NCBI GenBank assembly: GCA_963846315.1
Contig: CAWJVM010000006.1
Coordinates: 186,001 to 250,000, forward strand
From: RPQJ01 sp963846315
GTDB taxonomy: Bacteria > Pseudomonadota > Gammaproteobacteria > Steroidobacterales > Steroidobacteraceae
Length of the DNA stretch: 64,000 nucleotides
Direction of reading: 5' to 3'
Shown here: positions 51,469-60,012 of the stretch, piece by piece
Position numbering within the stretch: position 1 is the first letter of the stretch
Layout of the letters: the number at the start of each line of letters is the position of its first letter
Program-made: the position numbers and the translations under genes
The notes under the pieces: generated by a model
Database searches by the model: none
What the model was told of the DNA's origin: nothing
What the model saw: only the letters and a program-made list of their open reading frames with translations

Positions 51469-52872
51469 GTGAAGACCTTGACCGCCGCGCCAGGCCGCCC
51501 GTGGGCCGTAGCGCTTGCACTGGGCGCCATGCTCGCGCCCGCCCTGGGACTAGCCCAGGACACGCCCGTGCCCGACAAGGGCGACACGGCCTGGATGATG
51601 ACCTCGACGGTGCTGGTCATCCTGATGACGATCCCCGGCCTCGCGCTCTTCTACGCGGGCATGGTCCGCTCGAAGAACGTCCTGTCGCTGCTGATGCAGG
51701 TCTTCATGACGTTCTGCCTGATTTCGCTGCTCTGGGCGATCTACGGCTACAGCCTCGCCTTCACCAACGGCAACGACTTCATCGGCGGGTTCGACCGCCT
51801 GTTCCTGCAGGGGATGACGACGAGCTCGGTCGCGGCGACGTTCAGCAAGGGTGTCTACCTCCCGGAGTTCACCTGGTTCATCTTCCAGCTCACCTTCGCC
51901 GCCATCACACCCTGCCTGATCGTCGGTGCGTTCGCCGAGCGCATCAAGTTCAGCGCCGTGCTGCTGTTCGTGACGCTCTGGTTCACGTTCTCGTACCTGC
52001 CGATGGCGCACATGGTCTGGTGGTGGGCCGGCCCCGACGCGTACACCGACGCCGCGGCCGGCGCCGCAGCGGCTGAAACGGCGGGCTTCCTGTTCCAGAA
52101 GGGCGCACTCGACTTCGCCGGCGGCACGGTCGTCCACATCAACGCGGGCATCGCGGGTCTCGTCGGCGCACTGATGATCGGCAAGCGCATCGGCTATGGC
52201 ACGACCGCCATGCCGCCGCACAACGTGCCGATGGTGATGATCGGCGCCTCCCTGCTGTGGGTGGGCTGGTTCGGCTTCAACGTCGGCTCGGGCCTCGAAG
52301 CCAACGGCTTCACCAGCATGGTGTTCGCCAACACGATTCTCGCGACGGCGGCGGCGGCGCTGGCCTGGTCGTTCGCCGAATGGATCCACCGCGGCACGCC
52401 GACGATGCTCGGTGCGGCATCGGGTGCGGTCGCCGGTCTCGTCGCGATCACCCCGGCCTGCGGCTGGGTCGGCCCGATGGGCTCGATCGCGATCGGCATC
52501 ATCGCGGGCCTGCTCTGCCTGCTGGCCGTGGTCGGCCTCAAGTCGAAGCTCGGCTACGACGACTCGCTCGACGTGTTCGGCGTGCACTGCGTCGGTGGCA
52601 TCGTGGGCGCGCTGCTCACTGCTGTGTTCTGCGATCCGGCCCTCGGCGGCACGGGCGTTTACGACTACGTCGCCAACGCCGTCGCCCCGTACGACATGGG
52701 CGCGCAGTTCAAGGCGCAACTGTGGGGCGTGATGACCGCCCTGGTCTGGTCGGGCGTGGTCGCGGCGATCGCGTTCAAGCTGATCGACCTGGTGATCGGG
52801 CTGCGCGTGCCGGAAGAAGCCGAGCGCGAGGGTCTCGACACGGTGTCGCACGGCGAGCGCGCGTACAACTGA
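51469..52872 (+). CDS. amtB: ammonium transporter
   Basis: A 467-residue ammonium channel with a signal peptide (GALAPALGLAQ-type, about 1-28) and eleven hydrophobic segments. The twin pore histidines lie in GGTVVHINAGIAGL and FGVHCVGGIVGALL. Other Amt marks are ALFYAGMVRSKNVLSLLMQ, and WFGFNVGSGL. GTG 51469 follows AGGAGA. It is cotranscribed with glnK, 59 bases downstream, behind the sigma-54 promoter. Confidence 0.95.
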   Translation: MKTLTAAPGRPWAVALALGAMLAPALGLAQDTPVPDKGDTAWMMTSTVLVILMTIPGLALFYAGMVRSKNVLSLLMQVFMTFCLISLLWAIYGYSLAFTNGNDFIGGFDRLFLQGMTTSSVAATFSKGVYLPEFTWFIFQLTFAAITPCLIVGAFAERIKFSAVLLFVTLWFTFSYLPMAHMVWWWAGPDAYTDAAAGAAAAETAGFLFQKGALDFAGGTVVHINAGIAGLVGALMIGKRIGYGTTAMPPHNVPMVMIGASLLWVGWFGFNVGSGLEANGFTSMVFANTILATAAAALAWSFAEWIHRGTPTMLGAASGAVAGLVAITPACGWVGPMGSIAIGIIAGLLCLLAVVGLKSKLGYDDSLDVFGVHCVGGIVGALLTAVFCDPALGGTGVYDYVANAVAPYDMGAQFKAQLWGVMTALVWSGVVAAIAFKLIDLVIGLRVPEEAEREGLDTVSHGERAYN

Positions 52873-52932
52873 TTCCGAAGATGTCTGTGGAGGGCGGCCG
52901 GTTCCTGGTCCGGTCGCCTTCTCCCCCACTTG

Positions 52933-52958
52933 CGGGCGCTCCGGCGCCCGTTTTTTTT
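52933..52958 (+). terminator. intrinsic terminator after amtB
   Basis: CGGGCGC (52933-52939) and GCGCCCG (52944-52950) form a stem with loop TCCG, followed by eight T residues (52951-52958). Confidence 0.85.
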
Positions 52959-53033
52959 GCCCTAAATCCTTGAACTGGGTCGGGTTTCCAGCGCACAGGG
53001 AGCAGGTCCCCCGGCAGGGCTGCTGCTACACTT

Positions 53034-53133
53034 CAAGGGGCTGGGGGATAGGGGTCAGGGGTTAGTCGGAAAGGAACGCTTGGCGGAGCGTCGGGTCCGA
53101 CTAACCCCTGACCCCTGACCCCTAACCCCTTCC
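53034..53133. repeat. GGGGTTA-type palindromic repeat, copy F
   Basis: The left arm (53034-53072) has four G4/5 runs separated by CT, ATA and TCA, then TTAGTCGGAA. The right arm (53096-53133) starts TCCGACTAA and has four C4 runs at heptamer spacing. The loop is 23 bases. It lies between the amtB terminator and the DUF4124 gene. Confidence 0.85.
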
Positions 53134-53147
53134 TCCCGGAGTACGCC

Positions 53148-53609
53148 ATGCATCGCTTACTTCTGCTCGTTACATCCCTGCTCGTTCTGGGCTCCGCCCA
53201 GGCAAGCGAAGTGTTCGTCACCAAGGATGCCCAGGGCCGGCCGACCTACACCGATCGCCCCGACAGCCTGCCGGCGCAGAAGGTCAACGTCGCGACCAAG
53301 AGCACCGACCCGGTCGCGGTGCAACAGCAGTCCACAGAGGAAATGAAGTCGCAGTCCGAAGCCGACAAAACCAAGGCGGAAGCCTCGAAGCAGGCCGCCG
53401 AGGCCAAGGTGGCGAAGGAGCTCTCCGCCGCCGACAAGGCGAAACGCTGTCTCGACGCGCGTGCGCGTTACGAGCAGGTCATGACTGCGCGACGTCTGTA
53501 CGAGCCGGGCGCGACCGAAGGCGAGCGGCGCTACCTGGACGACAAGGAAATCGACACTGCGCGTGAACACTCCAAGAAGGTGATGGACGAGTTCTGCGCG
53601 GGGCAATGA
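53148..53609 (+). CDS. DUF4124 domain-containing secreted protein
   Basis: A 153-residue exported protein: signal peptide MHRLLLLVTSLLVLGSAQA, then the DUF4124 core EVFVTKDAQGRPTYTDRPDSLPAQKVNV, a Lys/Glu-rich helix (about 60-100) and a C-terminal CLDARARYEQVM...DEFC pair of cysteines that may form a disulfide. Function unknown; family members are common envelope proteins of proteobacteria. ATG 53148 follows the repeat copy F right arm and a GGAG site. Confidence 0.88.
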   Translation: MHRLLLLVTSLLVLGSAQASEVFVTKDAQGRPTYTDRPDSLPAQKVNVATKSTDPVAVQQQSTEEMKSQSEADKTKAEASKQAAEAKVAKELSAADKAKRCLDARARYEQVMTARRLYEPGATEGERRYLDDKEIDTAREHSKKVMDEFCAGQ

Positions 53610-53613
53610 CACG

Positions 53614-54528
53614 GTGACCCGGGTTCATGTCGGATTCGCGGGCCTCGGCGCCATGGGCCGGGGCATGGTTCGCAAACTGCACCAGGCAGGGCTGCTGCGG
53701 GCCGTCTGGAACCGCACGACGCCCCGTGCCGACGAACTCGCCGCGGAGCTTGGCGTCGTCGCGGCGGCGAACCCCGCGGCGCTCGCACGTGATTGCGATG
53801 TCATCGTGCTCTGCGTCTCGGCCGACGCGGACGTGCTCGCCGTCGTGGACGCGCTGCTGCCCGGCTTGCGGTCCGGCGCGCTGGTCATCGACTGCTCCAC
53901 CGTCAGCGCTGACACGGCCCGCGCGGCTGCGCGCCGGCTGGCCGCGCAAGGCGGCGAATTTCTCGATGCGCCGGTGAGCGGCGGGGTCGAAGGCGCACGC
54001 GACGGCACCCTCGCCATCATGGCCGGCGGCACTGAAGCGGCCTTTGCGCAGGCGCAACCGGCGCTGCAGGCGATGGGCCGCACGATCACTCATTTCGGCC
54101 CGAGCGGTTCGGGCCAGGCGGCCAAGGCGACGAACCAGATCATGTGCGCCGGCGTCATCCAGGCCGTGGCGGAGGCGATGGCGTTCGCCAAGGCGCAGGG
54201 CCTGCCGCTGCCGCAGTTGATCGAAACGCTCGGCAAGGGAGCGGGCTCCAGCTGGTATTTCGTGAACCGCGCGCCGAACATCGTGCGAGACGCGTTTCCG
54301 GCTGGCTTCCGCGTGCGACTGCACGAAAAAGACCTGAAGATCTGCCATGACATGGCGGCACAGTTCGGCGTCGAACTGCCGGTGGTCGAGGCGACCCTCG
54401 CCCAGTATCACAAACTGATTGCGCAGGGCCACGGCGACGAAGACATCTCCGTGCTGTTTCGCCTGAAGGACGCGCTCTTCGCCGCTGCCGCGGCGCAGCC
54501 CGGCGGAATCTCCCCTAAACCCGCATGA
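53614..54528 (+). CDS. NAD(P)-dependent beta-hydroxyacid dehydrogenase
   Basis: A 304-residue enzyme of the 3-hydroxyisobutyrate/tartronate-semialdehyde reductase family. The nucleotide loop is GFAGLGAMGRGM; the substrate motif DAPVSGGVEGARDGTLAIMAGG and the catalytic Lys in GSGQAAKATNQIM are intact. The C-terminal domain has LHEKDLKICHDMA. GTG 53614 follows the DUF4124 stop by 4 bases. The substrate cannot be named from sequence alone. Confidence 0.92.
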   Translation: MTRVHVGFAGLGAMGRGMVRKLHQAGLLRAVWNRTTPRADELAAELGVVAAANPAALARDCDVIVLCVSADADVLAVVDALLPGLRSGALVIDCSTVSADTARAAARRLAAQGGEFLDAPVSGGVEGARDGTLAIMAGGTEAAFAQAQPALQAMGRTITHFGPSGSGQAAKATNQIMCAGVIQAVAEAMAFAKAQGLPLPQLIETLGKGAGSSWYFVNRAPNIVRDAFPAGFRVRLHEKDLKICHDMAAQFGVELPVVEATLAQYHKLIAQGHGDEDISVLFRLKDALFAAAAAQPGGISPKPA

Positions 54529-54600
54529 ACGTCCCGGCGTCCACGCCGGAGAGCATTTCGTGACACGCGGCCCGGTCCATCGGACAATCCCGGCCCGCCC

Positions 54601-55788
54601 ATGGACGAAAGCACCCGCGGCGGAAGCCCTGCGCCAGATCCGCACCGGACACTGAGACCCATGAACTCCACTGGTGACGACATCGGCGAATCGACGATCA
54701 CCCTGCCCGACCCCCAGGTGGCCGCGTTGCGGCGGACCTATTTTGCCCGTATCGGCATGCTGTTGCTGCTGGGAGCGCTGGCGTACCTGATCTGGCGCAT
54801 CGTGTCACCGCTGTGGCAGCCCTTGCTGTGGGCAGTCCTGCTGGGCTCGCTGCTGGCCCCGTTCAATGCTTCACTCGCGGCCAGGCTGGGCGGCAGGCCG
54901 AAGCTCGCCAGCGCCATCACGACCGTCGGCGTCGTCCTGCTGGTGTTGCTGCCAATTCTTGCGATCGCCGGCGCCGTGGCTTCGCAAGCCTCGCAACTGG
55001 TCGGGCGCATCGACACGACCAGCCTGCGCGCCACCGACCTCCACTTGTCGCGAATTCCGATGCTGGCCAGGCCGCTCGAATGGCTGGAGGCGACGGCCGG
55101 CATCTCGCTCGCGCAGATCGAGACTTACATCGTCAGCGGCGCCAAGCGCCTGCTCGAAGTCGTGGCCGGGTCCGGCGGTACGGTGTTCCTGGGCGCCATC
55201 GGCACGGTGGTGAGTTTCATGCTGATGCTGTTCGTGCTGTTCTTCGTGCTGCGGGACGGCCCGCGTTTCGCCCGCGTCGCCGTGCAGATGCTGCCGATCG
55301 AGCCGGCGCTGCGCGGCAAGCTGTGGCGTCACCTGATCGACGTCACTCGCGCCGTGTTCATGGGGATCGGCCTCACGGCGCTGGTGCAGGGCACCCTGCT
55401 TGGCGTCGGGTTTGCCATCGCCGGCCTGCCCTCGCCGCTGGTCTTTGGCGTGCTCGCGGTCCTGCTCGCGCTGGTGCCGGTCGTCGGCACCGCCATCATG
55501 TGGATTCCGGCAACGATCTGGCTGGTGATCCAGGGCGAGTTCGGCTACGCAGTGTTCATGGCGGCCTGGGGCGTCATCGTGGTCGGTGGCGTCGACAATA
55601 TCCTGCGGCCAATGCTGATTTCCGGACGCGCCGAAGTGCCTACCCTTGCCGTCTTCATCGGCGTCATGGGCGGCCTCTCGGCGTTCGGGTTCATCGGCCT
55701 GTTCCTGGGGCCGATCGTCCTGGGCCTGCTGGTGGCGTTGTTCCGGTTCGCGGCGGAAGCGCTCGCGCCGGAATCGAGCCAAGCTTAA
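54601..55788 (+). CDS. AI-2E family transporter
   Basis: A 395-residue membrane protein (PF01594) with hydrophobic segments at about 50-75, 80-105, 115-135, 200-230 and several near the C-terminus. Conserved parts: LLLPILAIAGAVASQ-type helix, FFVLRDGPRF, GLTALVQGTLLGVGFAIAGLPSPLVFGVLAVLLALVPVVG, and GVDNILRPMLISGRAEVP. The family name comes from AI-2 export by one member; most are putative exporters, some sodium or proton coupled. ATG 54601 gives a charged 20-residue N-terminal extension; ATG 54661 is an alternative. Confidence 0.85.
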   Translation: MDESTRGGSPAPDPHRTLRPMNSTGDDIGESTITLPDPQVAALRRTYFARIGMLLLLGALAYLIWRIVSPLWQPLLWAVLLGSLLAPFNASLAARLGGRPKLASAITTVGVVLLVLLPILAIAGAVASQASQLVGRIDTTSLRATDLHLSRIPMLARPLEWLEATAGISLAQIETYIVSGAKRLLEVVAGSGGTVFLGAIGTVVSFMLMLFVLFFVLRDGPRFARVAVQMLPIEPALRGKLWRHLIDVTRAVFMGIGLTALVQGTLLGVGFAIAGLPSPLVFGVLAVLLALVPVVGTAIMWIPATIWLVIQGEFGYAVFMAAWGVIVVGGVDNILRPMLISGRAEVPTLAVFIGVMGGLSAFGFIGLFLGPIVLGLLVALFRFAAEALAPESSQA

Positions 55789-55816
55789 GCCGCGCGGCGG
55801 CACGAGGAGTCGAGTC

Positions 55817-56761
55817 TTGTCGAACATGCCCCTGCGCATTGCGACCCGTCGCAGCAAGCTCGCCATGTGGCAGGCCGAGCACGTCCAGGCCCAGCTGCGC
55901 ACGGCGCATCCGGAGTTGCCGGTCGAACTCGTGCCGATGAGCACGCAGGGCGACCGCGTGCTCGACCGTGCGCTGGCCGAAGTCGGCGGCAAGGGTCTCT
56001 TCGTCAAGGAACTCGAAGTCGCAATGCAGGAAGGCCGCGCCGACATCGCGGTGCACTCGATGAAGGACGTGCCGAGCGAATTGCCGCCGGGATTCGCGAT
56101 CGTAGCGGTATTGCCCCGTGCGAACCCGCTCGATGCCTTCATCTCGCGTCGTTTCAAGCGCTTCGAGGACCTGCCGCAGGGCGCGCGCGTCGGTACGTCG
56201 AGCCCACGCCGGCAGGCACAACTGCGTCATGCGCGCCCGGACCTGCGGCTGGAACTGCTGCGCGGCAACGTCGAAACCCGGCTGCGCCGCCTCGACGAGG
56301 GTGAACTCGACGCGATCCTGCTGGCCTGCGCCGGACTCGAGCGACTCGGCATCGCACACCACATCACGCACGAACTCGACGTCGACCTGTCGGTGCCGGC
56401 GGTCGGCCAGGGCGTCATCGGGATCGAGAGCCGCGCCGACGATGCGCGCAGCCGCGCCGTGCTCGCAGCACTGCATCACGCCGATTCCTTCACGCGCCTG
56501 ACGGCCGAACGCGCCTTCGCCGCCACGCTGGGCGGCAGTTGCCATTCCCCCATCGCCGCGCACGCCACGCTCGACGGCGACATGCTGACGGTGAGCGGCT
56601 TCATCGGCGCGCCGGATGGCAGCGAGACCTATCGCGACCGACTCGCGGGGCCAGCCTCCGCAGCTGCGTCGCTCGGCCGCGACCTCGCCCGTCGCATGCA
56701 GTCGGCGGGAGCTGAAACGCTGCTCGAACGCCTGCGGCAGGAGGCCGCCGCGACACCGTGA
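55817..56761 (+). CDS. hemC: hydroxymethylbilane synthase (porphobilinogen deaminase)
   Basis: A 314-residue enzyme linking four porphobilinogens into hydroxymethylbilane. The dipyrromethane cofactor Cys is in TLGGSCHSPIAAHA; IATRRSKLAMWQAE, VHSMKDVPSELPPG, RVGTSSPRRQAQL and RGNVETRLRRLDEGELDAILLA are the active-site and substrate segments. I chose the TTG at 55817 because AGGAG lies 7 bases before it; ATG 55826 is in frame but too far from that site. Its stop overlaps the hemD GTG by 4 bases. Confidence 0.95.
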   Translation: MSNMPLRIATRRSKLAMWQAEHVQAQLRTAHPELPVELVPMSTQGDRVLDRALAEVGGKGLFVKELEVAMQEGRADIAVHSMKDVPSELPPGFAIVAVLPRANPLDAFISRRFKRFEDLPQGARVGTSSPRRQAQLRHARPDLRLELLRGNVETRLRRLDEGELDAILLACAGLERLGIAHHITHELDVDLSVPAVGQGVIGIESRADDARSRAVLAALHHADSFTRLTAERAFAATLGGSCHSPIAAHATLDGDMLTVSGFIGAPDGSETYRDRLAGPASAAASLGRDLARRMQSAGAETLLERLRQEAAATP

Positions 56762-57537
56762 CACGCGCGCTCGACGGCATCACTGTCGTCGTCACGCGGC
56801 CCGCGGCACAGGCCGGCCGGATGCTGGAGCTGGCGAGTGCCGCCGGCGCAGAGTGCATTGCCTACCCGACCCTGCAGATAGACCGCGTCACTCTCGACGA
56901 CGACACTCGCGCACGGCTGCGCGGTCGCACCTGGGACTGGGCGGTATTCACCAGCACCAACGCGGTCGAGTCGTTGCTCGAGCAATGTCCGGCTCCACTC
57001 GCAACCCGCCATGCGGCGCTGGGCCGGGCGACCGCACGTGCGCTCTCGCAGCACGGCGTCAGGGTCGATGCCCGGCCGGCCAGCGCGAATTCCGAAGGAC
57101 TGCTGGACCTGCCGGAGTTTGCCTCACTGACGGGTCGTGGCGTGCTGCTGGTCAAGGGCCGCGGTGGTCGTGAACTGCTGCGCGACGCGCTGCGCGCGCG
57201 TGGCGCCGACGTGCTCGAACTCGAGGTGTACTGCCGTTCTGCCGCCGCTCCGACCGTGGCGGCGACGGACCAGTTGCAGCACGCGCTTGCGGGTTCGGGC
57301 TTGCTGGTCGTCGTCGTGACCAGCGTCGAGGTTCTGCAAGCGTTGCTCGAGCACGTCGCGAATGCAGACGGTGCGCGGCTGCGTACCCGAACGCTGCTCG
57401 TGCCCGGTCCGCGCGTCGCTGCGGCCGCTGCGCAGCTCGGGTGGACCGGACCGGTCGTCGCGGCGACGACCGCGGAGGACGACGCCATGCTCGTCGCCCT
57501 GGCCGAGCTGGCGACCGGGCCTGCGCCGCCTGCGTGA
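56758..57537 (+). CDS. hemD: uroporphyrinogen-III synthase
   Basis: A 259-residue two-domain enzyme closing the tetrapyrrole ring. Family sequence is weakly conserved; the recognisable parts are VVTRPAAQAGRMLELA, WAVFTSTNAVESLLEQ, VLLVKGRGGRELLRDALRARGADVLELEVYCR and the final LVPGPRVAAAAAQLGW. Position directly after hemC (4-base overlap) and before hemX confirms it. Confidence 0.9.
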   Translation: MTRALDGITVVVTRPAAQAGRMLELASAAGAECIAYPTLQIDRVTLDDDTRARLRGRTWDWAVFTSTNAVESLLEQCPAPLATRHAALGRATARALSQHGVRVDARPASANSEGLLDLPEFASLTGRGVLLVKGRGGRELLRDALRARGADVLELEVYCRSAAAPTVAATDQLQHALAGSGLLVVVVTSVEVLQALLEHVANADGARLRTRTLLVPGPRVAAAAAQLGWTGPVVAATTAEDDAMLVALAELATGPAPPA

Positions 57538-57578
57538 TAGCATTCGATGGCGCCGGACCGGACGGCCTGCGAGTGCCG

Positions 57579-58631
57579 ATGACCAACGAAATCGAATCCC
57601 TCACCACGGACATGAACGCGCGCCGGACCGGCAGCGGCGTGAGTCCGATGCTGTTCGCCGTGGGTGGCCTCGCTTTGCTGCTCGCGGCTTATGCGCACTG
57701 GCGTTTCGGGCAATTCGACGAACGCATCGACCGGGTGCGCAGCCAGGTCGTCGAACTGCGCGCGACGCAGGATCGGCTGGCGGCGCAGATCGGGGCGGTG
57801 AGTACGCAACTGCAGGAGTCGAACGACCAGGTGCGGTCGCAGATCCGCCTGCTGCGCGAAGTACCCACCCAGGTGGGGGAACTGAGCCAGAGCGTCGCGG
57901 AATTGAGGGCCCGCACCGACGCGCCGCAGCGATCGTGGGTACGCGCGGAGGCCCTGTACCTGCTCGAACTCGGCGCGCGGCGGCTGCGGCTCGAACACGA
58001 CGTGCCGACGGCGATCGCCGCACTCGAATCCGCCGATGCACGCCTCGCCACCGTCTCCGATCCCGCGGTGACCGAAGTGCGGGCTCAACTCGCGCGCGAA
58101 CTCACTTCACTGCGTGCCGTCGACGTGCCCGATATTTCGTCGGTGCTGTCGCAGCTTGCGGCCCTCGAGTCGGCCGCCGTGAATTTCCGCGTGCTCGGCG
58201 TGCCCGTCGCCAAGGCGCGGCGCCTCGACACATCCGACCCCGAAGCCGCCGAAAGTGCGTTCGATCGCGCCACTCGCCGTTTGCGCCAAGCGTGGCGCGA
58301 CCTGTTTTCCTACCGGCGCGTCGATCCCGCACGCTCGCGGCTGGTCACCCACGACGAGGAATCCCTGCGCCGGCAGCAGCTCGAGCTGCAGCTGTTTGCG
58401 GCACGTATTGCCGCCATGCAGCAGGATCGCCCGGGCTACACGCTGGCCCTGCAGTCGGCGCTGGAATTGCTCGACCGATGGTTCGACACGGGCGATGAAG
58501 CCGTCAGTGCGGCCCGGACAGAGGTCGCACGACTCGCCGCGATCGACGTCGATCCGGCCGCGCCCGAGATCGGCACGGCTGCGCAACTGCTGCAGCGGGT
58601 GATCCAGGCGGGCTCGCCCGCAAAGCCATGA
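57579..58631 (+). CDS. hemX: HemX-like membrane protein of the hem operon
   Basis: A 350-residue protein with one N-terminal membrane helix (PMLFAVGGLALLLAAYAHW) and a long periplasmic coiled-coil (about 45-115) followed by the HemX helical domain (WVRAEALYLLELGARRLRLEHDVPTAIAALESAD). Often labelled uroporphyrinogen-III methyltransferase, but no methyltransferase motifs are present. Its role in haem synthesis is unclear. ATG 57579; overlaps hemY by 4 bases. Confidence 0.88.
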   Translation: MTNEIESLTTDMNARRTGSGVSPMLFAVGGLALLLAAYAHWRFGQFDERIDRVRSQVVELRATQDRLAAQIGAVSTQLQESNDQVRSQIRLLREVPTQVGELSQSVAELRARTDAPQRSWVRAEALYLLELGARRLRLEHDVPTAIAALESADARLATVSDPAVTEVRAQLARELTSLRAVDVPDISSVLSQLAALESAAVNFRVLGVPVAKARRLDTSDPEAAESAFDRATRRLRQAWRDLFSYRRVDPARSRLVTHDEESLRRQQLELQLFAARIAAMQQDRPGYTLALQSALELLDRWFDTGDEAVSAARTEVARLAAIDVDPAAPEIGTAAQLLQRVIQAGSPAKP

Positions 58632-59836
58632 AGGGCAGCGTCCTCACCGCGTCGGCGCTGGTCGGTGGCAGCCTGCTCGCGCACCTCGTGCTGGACGATC
58701 CCGGCTACGTCGCGATCAGCGTCGGTCAATCGCTGTTCGAGACCACGGTGCCCGTGTTGCTGCTGCTGCTCGTCGGCCTGTATTTCCTCACGCGTGCCAT
58801 CGTCGAATCGCTGACGGCGCGGCGGCGCCTGGCGATGTTGCGCATGGAGCGCCGCAAGCGTCGCGCGCGCGATGACACCCAGCGCGGCCTGCTCGACCTG
58901 GCCGCGGGTCGCTGGCGCAGCGCGGAAGACCTGCTCACTCGTGCCGCGCCGGAGGCGGACTCGCCGGCAGCGAACTACCTGGTCGCAGCACGCGCGGCCG
59001 ACCTGCAGGACGCGGTCGAGCGTCGCGACGAGTGGCTCGCGCTGGCGCAGGACGCCGCGCCCGCGGAACGGGCGGCCGCGCTCGTGACGCTGGCCGAAAT
59101 GCAGATGCGGCGCGGCCAGGACGGCCCCGCCCTGCAGACCCTCGAGCAGCTCGATGCGTCTGGCGACCTGAATTCACGCGGGCTCGAACTGATGGCGCGG
59201 TTGTGCCAGAAGCTCGGGCGTGGTGAGCAGCTGCGCGCGCTCGGCCCGCGCCTGCGCAGCGCGAAAGAGCTGCCGGAGACGCAGGTCAACGAGATCCTCG
59301 CGCAGGTGCAACTCGAGGAGATGCGGTCGGCAGGCGAGCGGCGCGACGTGGCCGCGGCGAACGAGGCGTGGTCGAACCTGCCGCGCGCGTCGCGAAAGTT
59401 GCCGCAGGCCATCGCGGTTTACGCTCGGGCGCTCGTGAGCGCGGGCGAGCCGATCGTCGCCGAGAAGCTGTTGCGCGAAGCGATCGACGACAAGCTCGAG
59501 CCCGCCCTGGTGCGGCTCTATGGCGAGTTGGTGTTGCCGGATGCTCTGACCCCACTGGACCGCGCGGAGCACTGGTTACGCAAGGCGCCGGAAGACGCGG
59601 AGCTGCTCGCGGCCTGCGCCCGCCTCGCGCTGCAGGCTGAGCTGATCGGCAAGGCGCGCAGTTATCTCGAGGCATCGCTCGCCCGCAAGCCGTCGGCCGA
59701 GAACAGCCTGCTCTACGCCGAGCTGCTGGACCAACTCGGTGAAGGCGATCGCGCACGCACCGTGCTGCGCGACAGCGTCGCGCGCTCGGTTGGCCGTCGA
59801 CCTCCCTTGCCGCGCGTACGCTTGCGGCGGCGGTAA
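58628..59836 (+). CDS. hemY: HemY-like TPR membrane protein
   Basis: A 402-residue protein: two N-terminal membrane helices (about 5-22 and 40-60), a basic junction (ARRRLAMLRMERRKRRARDDTQRGLLDLAAGRW) and TPR repeats to the end (about 85-390). It is the HemY of proteobacterial hemCDXY operons, of unknown role in late haem synthesis; it is not the Bacillus protoporphyrinogen oxidase also called HemY. Last gene of the operon. Confidence 0.9.
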   Translation: MKGSVLTASALVGGSLLAHLVLDDPGYVAISVGQSLFETTVPVLLLLLVGLYFLTRAIVESLTARRRLAMLRMERRKRRARDDTQRGLLDLAAGRWRSAEDLLTRAAPEADSPAANYLVAARAADLQDAVERRDEWLALAQDAAPAERAAALVTLAEMQMRRGQDGPALQTLEQLDASGDLNSRGLELMARLCQKLGRGEQLRALGPRLRSAKELPETQVNEILAQVQLEEMRSAGERRDVAAANEAWSNLPRASRKLPQAIAVYARALVSAGEPIVAEKLLREAIDDKLEPALVRLYGELVLPDALTPLDRAEHWLRKAPEDAELLAACARLALQAELIGKARSYLEASLARKPSAENSLLYAELLDQLGEGDRARTVLRDSVARSVGRRPPLPRVRLRRR

Positions 59837-59882
59837 GCGGACATTATTAAGGCGCAGTGAGTGGGCGCGAACCAGCGACCCC

Positions 59883-59984
59883 GGAAATCCAGAGAGTTCC
59901 GGAAGGCACGCCGTTAATCCGTCCCTGGAGGCTCGTGCGCGACGTCCATGTCGCGCAACGGCCTTCCGGAACTCTCTGGATTCC
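59883..59984. repeat. nested inverted repeat after hemY
   Basis: The outer arms 59883-59907 and 59961-59984 match over 24 bases with one bulged A. Inside, GCGCGAC (59937-59943) faces GTCGCGC (59950-59956) around GTCCAT. It lies between the convergent hemY and flavin-reductase genes. No T-run follows, so it is not a plain intrinsic terminator; a REP/MITE-like element is likely. Confidence 0.75.
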
Positions 59985-60012
59985 CGCGTCCGCGGCCGCG
60001 CCTGATCTCGCG

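Noticed and set aside
52933..53133. The GGGGTTA copies as ordinary terminators
   Set aside because: The amtB terminator is a separate GC hairpin with T8; copy E lies upstream of divergent promoters, so termination cannot be the family's common role.
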